From positions 4,960,001 to 5,024,000 of the forward strand of contig NZ_CP014475.1 of the NCBI RefSeq assembly GCF_001583415.1: 64,000 nucleotides of DNA. Direction: 5' to 3'. The notes beneath the pieces are model-generated. The model had not been told where the DNA came from and made no database searches. It worked only from the letters and a program-made list of their open reading frames with translations. Source of the stretch: Mycolicibacterium phlei (GTDB lineage: Bacteria; Actinomycetota; Actinomycetes; Mycobacteriales; Mycobacteriaceae). Position numbers and translations under genes: made by a program. Shown in pieces: positions 27,542-35,133 of the stretch (its first letter is position 1; each line of letters opens with the position of its first letter).

Positions 27542-29260
27542 GTGCTGACGCGCGCGCCGCTGATCCCGGCGTATGCGCTGCTGCTCGCCGTCGCGGTGAC
27601 GGCACCGCTGCTGGCGCCGGGGTATCTGCTGCTGCGCGATGCGGTGTCGACGCCGCGCTCCTACCTGACCGACGCCGCGCTCGGGTTGTCCGAGGCGGCG
27701 CCGCGGGCGTTGCCGCAGGACTTCTTCGTGGCGGTGCTGTCGCCGGTGATCGACGGCGGCGTGCTGGTCAAGGGCCTGCTGGTGGTCGGGCTGTGGCTGG
27801 CCGGCTGGGGTGCCGCACGGCTGGCGGCGACAGTGCTGCCGGAGTCAGGCCTGGCGGGGCGGTTCGTGGCGGCGACGCTGACGGTGTGGAACCCCTATGT
27901 CGCCGAGCGGCTGCTGCAGGGGCACTGGAGTCTGCTGGTCGGCTACGGGTGCCTGCCGTGGGTGGCGGTGGCGATGCTGCGGCTGAGGACCTCGGGGGCC
28001 GCGCTCGGCGCCTTGGGCTTCTGGGTCGCGGCGGCGGGCCTGACGCCGACGGGTCTGATGCTGGCGGCGACGGTGGCGCTGGTGTGCGTGGCGGCGCCCG
28101 GCGGCGGGTGGCCGCGGTGGCGCTGCGCGGTGGCCGGTCTGAGCGCGGCGGTGGTGGCCGCGCTGCCGTGGCTGGTGGCCGCGGCGGTGGCGCGGTCTCT
28201 GGCGTCGTCGCAGGCGGAGGGGGTGGCGGCGTTCGCGGCGCGTGCCGAGCCGGGGCTGGGCACACTGCTGAGCCTGGCCGGGCTGGGCGGCATTTGGAAC
28301 GGTGAGGCGGTACCGGCTTCGCGGACAACGCTTTTCGCTGTGGTGGCGACGGTGGTGCTGCTGGGCGTGGTCGCCCTGGGGCTGCCGGTGGCGGTGCGAC
28401 GGCCGGCTGCGGTGCCGCTGCTGGTGCTCGCCGCCGTCGCGGTGGTGGTGCCGGCGCTGATGGCTACCGGGCCCGGCCTGGCGGCGACCGAGGCCGTGAT
28501 CCGCACGCTGCCGGGGCTCGGGGTGCTGCGTGACGCGCAGAAGTGGGTGGCGCTCGCGGTGCCCGGCTACGCGGTGGCCGGGGCGGGTGCGGTGCTGGCG
28601 CTGCGGCGGGTGCCCGCGGCGGCGACGGCCGCGGTGTGCTGCGCGGCCGTGGTGGCGGTGCTGCCCGATCTGGCGTGGGGGGTGGGCGGCAAGGTCGTCC
28701 CGGTGCACTACCCGCGCGGGTGGGCCGAGGTCGCGGCGAGCATCAACGCCGAGCCGGCGCCGGTGGCGGTGCTGCCGCCGGACAGCATGCGGCGGTTCTC
28801 GTGGACGGGTGCGGCGCCGGTGCTGGACCCGTTGCCGCGCTGGGTGCGGGCCGAGGTGTTGAGCACCGGGGATCTGGTGGTCGGTGGTCGCACGGTTCCC
28901 GGCGAGGGGCGGCGGGCGCGTGAGATTCAGGAGATGGTGTTGGCGGGCGCCTCCGCAGAGGAGTTGGCCGACGCCGGTGTTGGCTGGATTGTTGTCGAAA
29001 GTCCTCTTGCCACACGGCGATTGGATCTTCCGGCGACATATGCGGATGACGACATCGCGCTGTACCGGGTGGGTGGATCCGGCGCCGGCGCTGAGGGACG
29101 GGCCGTCGTGGTGGCCGCTCATCTGGCGTGGCTGGCGCTGCTGATCGGGGGCGGCCTGGCGGCGGTGTGGGGTCGGTTGCGGTCCGCCCAGCGGGATCGA
29201 TGCGCAGAGCAGCGACAATTAATACTTTCTAAAATCAACTACTTTTTAACGCATACGTAG
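27542..29260 (+). CDS. Multi-spanning membrane protein (Rv0226c homologue)
   Basis: The 572-residue protein has about a dozen hydrophobic segments and resembles GT-C type or mannosyltransferase-like envelope proteins in layout, for example TVWNPYVAERLLQGHWSLLVGYGCLPW. It corresponds to Rv0226c, next to the DUF3068 gene. A role in lipomannan/LAM or other envelope glycan assembly is inferred from the cluster. Start at GTG 27542; an ATT overlapping the previous stop is a poorer option. The last about 15 codons (from 29217) are AT-rich and encode SKINYFLTHT, quite unlike the rest, so the native 3' end may have been replaced. Confidence 0.8.
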   Translation: MLTRAPLIPAYALLLAVAVTAPLLAPGYLLLRDAVSTPRSYLTDAALGLSEAAPRALPQDFFVAVLSPVIDGGVLVKGLLVVGLWLAGWGAARLAATVLPESGLAGRFVAATLTVWNPYVAERLLQGHWSLLVGYGCLPWVAVAMLRLRTSGAALGALGFWVAAAGLTPTGLMLAATVALVCVAAPGGGWPRWRCAVAGLSAAVVAALPWLVAAAVARSLASSQAEGVAAFAARAEPGLGTLLSLAGLGGIWNGEAVPASRTTLFAVVATVVLLGVVALGLPVAVRRPAAVPLLVLAAVAVVVPALMATGPGLAATEAVIRTLPGLGVLRDAQKWVALAVPGYAVAGAGAVLALRRVPAAATAAVCCAAVVAVLPDLAWGVGGKVVPVHYPRGWAEVAASINAEPAPVAVLPPDSMRRFSWTGAAPVLDPLPRWVRAEVLSTGDLVVGGRTVPGEGRRAREIQEMVLAGASAEELADAGVGWIVVESPLATRRLDLPATYADDDIALYRVGGSGAGAEGRAVVVAAHLAWLALLIGGGLAAVWGRLRSAQRDRCAEQRQLILSKINYFLTHT

Positions 29261-29310
29261 ATACTCTGCGGGCCCATCGGCGAACGTTCACCCAGTTCAG
29301 GGGGTTTGTC
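29217..29310. other. AT-rich junction between the Rv0226c-like gene and the Ig-like gene
   Basis: A stretch from about 29217 to 29260 is strongly AT-rich (AATTAATACTTTCTAAAATC and onward) in a window otherwise near 70% GC. It forms the last codons of the upstream gene and probably contains the promoter of the next gene, whose ATG at 29311 has a weak GGGGG ribosome site. In M. tuberculosis the genes on either side (Rv0226c and Rv0225) are neighbours, so this is the left edge of an inserted segment. Confidence 0.55.
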
Positions 29311-31376
29311 ATGGGCCCAGCCAGGTATATCGGCCGGGTGGGTGCGCTGGCGGTCGCACTCGGTATCGGCACCGCGGTGGCTACCGGTCACGGGATCGCC
29401 GTCGCGGACACCGACGACGACGCCTCGCCGACGACATCGGAATCCGAACCTGCCCCCTCGCCCGACGAGGCACCCGATTCGGCGCCCGAGGACACGGATA
29501 CCAGCGGTGCCGAGGAGCCTTCCGAGGACTTCGACGATCTCGACGAGGACCTCGAGGAGATACTCGACGACGATTTCGAACCCGACGACCCGGCCCCGGT
29601 CGATACCGACGATGCTCCCGCAGACGCCGACGGGGTGCCCGTCGACGACGAGCCACCGGCGGCACGGATCACCGCGCGGATCGTCGAGGCGGCGGCAGAG
29701 TCGGAACGCGCCGCCACAACCCAGCTACCGGAGCTGGTCGACCCCGCAGGTGTGGATGAGGCTCCGGATGCCGAAAAGCCTTTCACGACACCCGAACCCA
29801 CGCTGACCACGGCGGCGCTGACCACGGCCGCGGTCTCGACGACGGCCGTCAACCCGGCACGCGCACTGACGGCACTTCCGGGCACGTTCCTCCGGGTGGC
29901 GTCCACCCTGATCACGACGGTGCTGCGACCGTTCATCGGTCCACTGCCCGCCGCACCCGCCCAGGCGCCGACACTGTGGGCGGTGCTGGCGTGGGTCCGC
30001 CGGGAGTTCGAGCGCACCTTCTTCAACAGCACCCCGAAGATCGGTTACGACGCCACACTCAACCACCAGGATCCCACCGGTGAGGTCACCGGCGACCTGA
30101 ACGTCACCGACCGCGACGGCGATCCGGTGTCGATCACGATCGTGGACGGACCGCAGGCCGGCACGGTCGAGATCAACGCCGACGGCACCTTTCGCTACAT
30201 CCCGAGCGCCGAGCTGGCGGCGTCCGGGGGCACCGACCGGTTCGTGATCCGCGCCGGTGACAGCGGGCCGCACTTCCACGGCCTACTGGGGCTGTTCGGT
30301 CGTGGCCACACGACCACCAGGACCATCGAGGTCACCGTCGCACCGGTGAACTCGCCCCCGGATACCTGGCACGCCAGCATCATCGCCTACGACTACACGA
30401 CCGGCGCGGTGATCGGGAAGGTCGTCGAGATCGACCCCGACGGCACCTTCACCTACACACCCACCGCCGAAATCCGCCATGCCGCAACGTCGAACACCGG
30501 TCCGTTCACCGTGGACAGCATCACCGTCGTCGCCGACGACGGTCGCGGCGGACAGATCACCATCGAGGCGCCGGTGCCGATCCTCGGCCACAACAGCGCC
30601 CCGGACTTCTCCATCGAGGTCATCCGGACGGCGAATCACACCTCGCTCATCACGATCACCGTGAATGACGCCGACGGTGACTCGGTCCGGATCACGGTCA
30701 GCACACCGCAACACGGCCAACTCACCGGTCTGCCCGAGGACGGCGTGATCACCGTCGACGGCGCGGGGACCGTGACCCTGCACTATGTGCCGACCGGCGA
30801 TCTCGGTTCGGAGACGCTGACGTTCACGTTCGACGACGGCCATCAGGGCGGCCAGGCCACGGTGCTGGTGCCGCTCCCCGAGAGCAACCTGCCACCCGCC
30901 GGCGGCGAGGTCATCGACGTCGTCACCAACCCGGGCACCGGCGTGGTGAGCGGCCGCGTCGTCGCCACCGATCCCGACGGTGACACGGTCACGTACAGCG
31001 GTCCGACGACTTCCACTCTCGGCGGCACCGTCGTGCTGAACTCCGACGGAACCTTTACCTACACACCGACTTCCGCGATCCGGCACGCCGCGGCGGCCAA
31101 CACCGATCCGCGGTTCGGTTCATCATCACCATCACCGTGCAGGACCCCGACAACGACACGGTGCGGATTGCCGTCGACACCGAACTCCCATTTGAGGGCC
31201 TGCCCGCGGACGGTGTGCTCATTGCCAACGGCTACCGCGTCGTGACGCTGGCCTACACATCACAGTTGGCCGACTTCCTCGAGCCGTTGAGGTTCACGTT
31301 CGATGACGGTCATCAGGGCGGCCAGGTCACCCGAGAGATCAATCTCCTCGACGCACTCCCCTGGATATTGATTTAG
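29311..31376 (+). pseudogene. Secreted protein with acidic linker and Ig/cadherin-like repeats, frameshifted near its 3' end
   Basis: An Ala-rich signal peptide (about 1-32, cleavage near AVA-D) is followed by an Asp/Glu/Pro-rich linker (about 33-115), a hydrophobic mycobacterial-type segment ending in TLWAVLAWVRREFERTFFNS, and at least three VCBS/Ig-like repeats with DPDGTFTYTP, DRDGDPV and FTFDDGHQGGQ motifs. At 31117-31121 the frame changes: the first frame runs into unrelated residues and stops at 31245, while a second frame continues as FIITITVQDPDNDTVRIAV to a stop at 31376. Total length is 3n+2, so one lost base explains it. The protein probably acted at the cell surface in binding or adhesion. 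It is not part of the conserved neighbourhood and is likely acquired. Confidence 0.75.
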
Positions 31377-31416
31377 TTTTCGCTACCTACCGCACCGCCT
31401 TGGATGCGAATCTGGT

Positions 31417-31572
31417 TTACGTGCCCTGATCGATCAACGTGTCCAGGTCGGCACGGAACCGCCGATGATCGACGCGCACGGCAGCCGAGGCCAACCGTGC
31501 GATCTCGTCACGCGGGACGAAGGTAGCCGACCGCTTTGAATCGGCCGTCGTCCTGCGTAATCGTCGCGCCAT
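31417..31572 (-). CDS. Small basic protein of unknown function
   Basis: The frame encodes 51 residues: a basic N-terminus (MARRLRRTTADSKRS) and a helical, charged C-terminus (RVDHRRFRADLDTLIDQG). The pattern recalls the end of small antitoxins, but no family was recognised and no toxin gene is adjacent. It occupies the 220-nt gap between the Ig-like gene and the glycosyltransferase and points leftward, 3' of the glycosyltransferase. It may be a remnant of a larger gene lost when this segment was inserted. Confidence 0.3.
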   Translation of the reverse strand: MARRLRRTTADSKRSATFVPRDEIARLASAAVRVDHRRFRADLDTLIDQGT

Positions 31573-31596
31573 ACAGGCCAGCGTAGCGCCGAAAAG

Positions 31597-32757
31597 CTAG
31601 ACGACGCCGCTGACGTACCTGCCGGCGTGCACGGACTCCAGCACCGTGCGCATGGCCTCGGCGCTCTGCCGCCAGGAGAACTCGCCGCACCGGCTGTGCG
31701 CCTTGGAGCCGAGCTCCTCGCGCAGCACCGAATCCGAGAGCAGTCGACCCAAACCGTCGACCAGACCGTCGAAGTCGTCGACCAGCAGCCCGGTGACCCC
31801 GTCGACGATCGAGTCGGTCAGCCCGCCCGAGGACCGGTAGCCGATCGTCGGCACCGCGTGCTGGCCCGCCTCGATGACCGCCAGCGCCCAGCCCTCCTTG
31901 CGCGACGGCAGGACGTGCACCCAGGCCTGCTGCAGCACACGGTGTTTCGTCTCGTCGTCGACATGACCGTGGAACGTCACCGCGTCGGAGATGCCGAGCA
32001 GCTCGGCGTGCTGCACCAGGCGCTCCTCCCACCAGCCGCCGCCCACGACGTCGAGCTGCATGTCCGGGAACCGGGGCCGAAGCGCGGCGACCGCCTCCAG
32101 CGCGTCCTCGATCTGCTTGTGCGGCACCAGCCGCGACAGCACCACCACCCGCGGTGTCTGCGCCCGCGGGATCCGCAGCGTGTCGGCGGGGGCCTCGTCC
32201 AGGCCGTTGCGCACCACCGCGATCTGCGACGGCCGCACGCCCAGCGCGGTGAGATCGCGCGCCGACGGCAGCGACACCGTCACGTACTGGTTGCGCCGGT
32301 GCGCCCGCGGCGACAGCTTGGACTCCACGAACCAGCCCAGCCGCCCGACCACCGCGCCCGCCACCGGCCACTGCTCGCGGTGGCAGTGGTGCACGAGCAG
32401 CGCCACCCGCCGGCCGTACGCCAGCCGGGCCATGAACGGGATGCCGTTCTGGGTGTCGATCACCACGTCGGGCCGGGCGTGCCGCAGCGGCCCCAGCCCG
32501 AACCGGGCCAGCACCATCGCCAGGCCGGCCCAGATGTAGACGGTGTAGCGGCCACCGCCGCGGCTGACCTTCACGCCGTCGATCACGTCGCGGCGCGGTG
32601 CGCCCGGGTAGCTGGCGGTGCGCAGCGTGACGTCGATCCCGTCCGCGGCCAGCTGCGCGCCGATGCGCTGCAGGTAGGCCTCGCTGCCCCCACCCTGCGG
32701 GTGACCGGTGTCGCGCCAGCACAGCAGCAACACCGATTTGAGGGGACGGGCAGACAT
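31597..32757 (-). CDS. GT4-type glycosyltransferase (Rv0225 homologue)
   Basis: The 386-residue protein has the GT-B layout of family 4 glycosyltransferases: an N-terminal Rossmann domain (LLCWRDTGHPQGGGSEAYL, VVIDTQNGIPF) and a C-terminal nucleotide-sugar domain (VVLSRLVPHKQIEDAL, then HVLPSRKEGWALAVIEAGQ, containing the EX7E motif). It probably transfers a sugar from a nucleotide donor on the cytoplasmic face. The acceptor is unknown. The ATG at 32757 was chosen over an upstream ATG because it starts the conserved segment. It is divergent from the methyltransferase gene with a 37-nt gap, as in M. tuberculosis. Confidence 0.9.
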   Translation of the reverse strand: MSARPLKSVLLLCWRDTGHPQGGGSEAYLQRIGAQLAADGIDVTLRTASYPGAPRRDVIDGVKVSRGGGRYTVYIWAGLAMVLARFGLGPLRHARPDVVIDTQNGIPFMARLAYGRRVALLVHHCHREQWPVAGAVVGRLGWFVESKLSPRAHRRNQYVTVSLPSARDLTALGVRPSQIAVVRNGLDEAPADTLRIPRAQTPRVVVLSRLVPHKQIEDALEAVAALRPRFPDMQLDVVGGGWWEERLVQHAELLGISDAVTFHGHVDDETKHRVLQQAWVHVLPSRKEGWALAVIEAGQHAVPTIGYRSSGGLTDSIVDGVTGLLVDDFDGLVDGLGRLLSDSVLREELGSKAHSRCGEFSWRQSAEAMRTVLESVHAGRYVSGVV

Positions 32758-32794
32758 CACCGGCCAGCCTAGTCCCTGCGTAGGGTTCGGTCCC

Positions 32795-33586
32795 ATGGCA
32801 GTCACAGACCGGTTCGCCAAGCGGGCGACCCTGCGCCGGTCGGTGCGCCTGCTCTCGGAGTTCCGGTTCGAGCAGAGCGACCCGGCCCGCTTCTACGGTG
32901 CACTGGCCGACGACACCGCGGCGCTGGTCGCCGACCTGTGGCAGGGCGCGCACGGCACCGCGCCGTCGGGCCAGACCGTGCTCGACGTCGGCGGCGGCCC
33001 TGGATACTTCTCGGATGCGTTCGCCGCCAAGGGGTTTCACTATATCGGCGTGGAACCGGACCCGGCCGAGATGCACGCCGGGCCGGCCGTCGAGGCCAAG
33101 GCCACCTACCTGCGGGCGTCCGGGATGGCGCTGCCCATCGCCGACGGCAGCGTCGACGTCTGCCTGTCGAGCAACGTCGCCGAGCACGTCGCGCAACCCT
33201 GGCGGTTGGGCGCCGAGATGCTGCGGGTCACCCGCCCCGGCGGCCTGGTGGTGCTGTCCTACACCGTATGGCTGGGCCCGTTCGGCGGTCACGAGACCGG
33301 GCTGTGGCACTATCTCGGCGGCGCTCGCGCGGCCCGCCGCTACACCCGCAGGCACGGTCATCCACCCAAGAACAACTACGGCTCGTCACTGTTCGCGGTG
33401 TCGGCGGCCGACGGGCTTTCCTGGGCCGCCAGCACCGGCGCCCTGGTGGCCGCATTTCCCCGCTACCACCCGCGATGGGCCTGGTGGATGACGGCGGTGC
33501 CGGTGTTTCGCGAGTTCGCGGTGAGCAACCTGGTGCTGGTCCTGCGGCCGCCGATTGGAACAAGTTCTAATCCGAGACGAACCTAG
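32795..33586 (+). CDS. Class I SAM-dependent methyltransferase (Rv0224c homologue)
   Basis: The 263-residue protein shows motif I VLDVGGGPGYFSDAF, acidic motif II YIGVEPDPAEM and motif IV in SVDVCLSSNVAEHV, the pattern of small-molecule SAM methyltransferases. The substrate is unknown; the family is conserved beside the glycosyltransferase in mycobacteria. ATG 32795 is the chosen start. Its 3' end contains a KstR-type operator for the following gene (33556-33569). Confidence 0.9.
   Translation: MAVTDRFAKRATLRRSVRLLSEFRFEQSDPARFYGALADDTAALVADLWQGAHGTAPSGQTVLDVGGGPGYFSDAFAAKGFHYIGVEPDPAEMHAGPAVEAKATYLRASGMALPIADGSVDVCLSSNVAEHVAQPWRLGAEMLRVTRPGGLVVLSYTVWLGPFGGHETGLWHYLGGARAARRYTRRHGHPPKNNYGSSLFAVSAADGLSWAASTGALVAAFPRYHPRWAWWMTAVPVFREFAVSNLVLVLRPPIGTSSNPRRT
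33556..33569. promoter_or_regulatory. KstR operator TGGAACAAGTTCTA upstream of the aldehyde dehydrogenase
   Basis: The site fits the KstR consensus TNNAACNNGTTNNA at every defined position. It lies 31 nt before the start codon of the aldehyde dehydrogenase and inside the end of the methyltransferase gene. KstR is the TetR repressor of cholesterol catabolism genes, relieved by steroid CoA esters. The M. tuberculosis homologue Rv0223c is, as I recall, a KstR-regulon member. Confidence 0.8.
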
Positions 33587-33600
33587 GTAGTGTGACGGCT

Positions 33601-35076
33601 ATGACACAGACCGTGGGTTACAAGACGGAATGGGACAAGCTGTTCATCGGCGGCAAGTGGGTCGAGCCGTCCTCGTCGGAGGTCATCGAGGTCCACTCGC
33701 CGGCCACCGGTGAGCTGGTCGGCAAGGCGCCGCTGGCCAAGGCCGCCGACGTCGACGCGGCCTGCGCGGCGGCCCGCAAGGCGTTCGACGAGGGCCCGTG
33801 GCCCCGGATGACCCCGCACGAGCGCCAGGCCGTGCTGGCCAAGGCGGTCGAGCTGATCGAGGCCAGCGCCGATGAATTCAAGGCGCTGCTGAAGCTGGAG
33901 ACCGGCCAGCCGCAGACCATCGTCGACATGATGCAGTACGGCGCGGCCATGGCCACGCTGCAGTACTACGCGTCGGCGGCCGACAAGTTCGCGTGGAAGG
34001 ACATCCGCGACGGCATCTACGGCCAGACGCTGGTGCTCAAGGAGCCCGTCGGCGTGGTCGGCGCCGTGGTGGCCTGGAACGTGCCGTTCTTCCTGGCCGC
34101 CAACAAGCTGGGTCCGGCGCTGCTGGCGGGCTGCACCATCGTGCTCAAGCCGGCCGCCGAGACGCCGCTGACCACCAACCTGCTGGCCGAGAAGTTCGCC
34201 GAGGCGGGCCTGCCCGAGGGTGTGCTGTCGGTGGTGCCCGGCGGTCCGGAGACCGGTCGTGCGCTGACCAACAACCCCGAGCTCGACAAGTTCACGTTCA
34301 CCGGCTCCAGCGCGGTGGGCAAGGAGATCGGCAAGATCGCCGCCGAGAAGCTCAAGCCGTGCACGCTGGAGCTGGGCGGCAAGTCCGCGGCCATCATCCT
34401 CGAGGACGCCGACCTGGACTCGACGCTGCCGATGCTGCTGTTCTCGGGCCTGATGAACTCCGGCCAGGCCTGCGTGGGCCAGACCCGCATCCTGGCGCCG
34501 CGGTCGCGGTACGAGGAGATCGTCGAGAAGATCGCCAACGGTGTGGCCGCCATGCCGGTGGGCCTGCCCGACGATCCGGCCGCCGCGATCGGTCCGCTGA
34601 TCAGCGAGAAGCAGCGTGAGCGCGTCGAGGGCTACATCAAGAAGGGCATCGAGGAGGGTGCGCGCCTGGTCACCGGCGGCGGCCGTCCCGAGGGTCTGGA
34701 CAGCGGCTGGTTCGTGCAGCCCACGGTGTTCGCCGACGTCGACAACAAGATGACGATCGCCCAGGAGGAGATCTTCGGGCCCGTCCTGTCGGTGATCCCC
34801 TACGAGGACGAGGACGACGCCGTGCGCATCGCCAACGACTCGGTCTACGGCCTGGCGGGTTCGGTGTACACCACCAACATCCCCAAGGGCGTGGAGATCG
34901 CGTCGAAGATCCGCACCGGCACGTACGGCATCAACATGTACGCCTTCGATCCGGGCGCCCCGTTCGGCGGCTACAAGAACTCCGGCATCGGCCGCGAGTG
35001 CGGGCCCGAGGGCATCGCGGGCTACTGCGAGTCCAAGAGCGTGCTGCTGCCGTTCGGGTACACCCCCGAGGACTGA
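33601..35076 (+). CDS. NAD-dependent aldehyde dehydrogenase (Rv0223c homologue)
   Basis: The enzyme oxidises an aldehyde to the acid. The 491-residue sequence has the cofactor segment VAWNVPFF, the NAD loop FTFTGSSAVG, general base Glu257 in LELGGKSA and nucleophile Cys291 in NSGQACVGQ. It matches Rv0223c closely. ATG 33601 is favoured; a GTG nine bases upstream is possible. A KstR site controls its promoter, so it probably acts on a steroid or side-chain aldehyde, or on aldehydes released during growth on sterols. A terminator follows. Confidence 0.92.
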   Translation: MTQTVGYKTEWDKLFIGGKWVEPSSSEVIEVHSPATGELVGKAPLAKAADVDAACAAARKAFDEGPWPRMTPHERQAVLAKAVELIEASADEFKALLKLETGQPQTIVDMMQYGAAMATLQYYASAADKFAWKDIRDGIYGQTLVLKEPVGVVGAVVAWNVPFFLAANKLGPALLAGCTIVLKPAAETPLTTNLLAEKFAEAGLPEGVLSVVPGGPETGRALTNNPELDKFTFTGSSAVGKEIGKIAAEKLKPCTLELGGKSAAIILEDADLDSTLPMLLFSGLMNSGQACVGQTRILAPRSRYEEIVEKIANGVAAMPVGLPDDPAAAIGPLISEKQRERVEGYIKKGIEEGARLVTGGGRPEGLDSGWFVQPTVFADVDNKMTIAQEEIFGPVLSVIPYEDEDDAVRIANDSVYGLAGSVYTTNIPKGVEIASKIRTGTYGINMYAFDPGAPFGGYKNSGIGRECGPEGIAGYCESKSVLLPFGYTPED

Positions 35077-35091
35077 CCGGTCGTAACCGAG

Positions 35092-35126
35092 AGCCGGGCC
35101 CACGCCGCGAGGCGGGGCCCGGCTTT
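35092..35126. terminator. Bidirectional intrinsic terminator
   Basis: Arms AGCCGGGCCC (35092-35101) and GGGCCCGGCT (35115-35124) with a 13-nt loop are followed by a T-rich stretch. It lies between the convergent aldehyde dehydrogenase and fadE genes. Confidence 0.75.
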
Positions 35127-35133
35127 CGTCTTG

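Noticed and set aside
29311..31376. Treating the Ig-like gene as a PE/PPE-family protein
   Set aside because: It has an ordinary signal peptide and VCBS/Ig-like repeats; no PE or PPE N-terminal motif is present.
31508..33361. A 617-codon leftward frame across the glycosyltransferase and methyltransferase genes
   Set aside because: The true glycosyltransferase and methyltransferase frames explain the DNA; the translation is compositionally biased noise.
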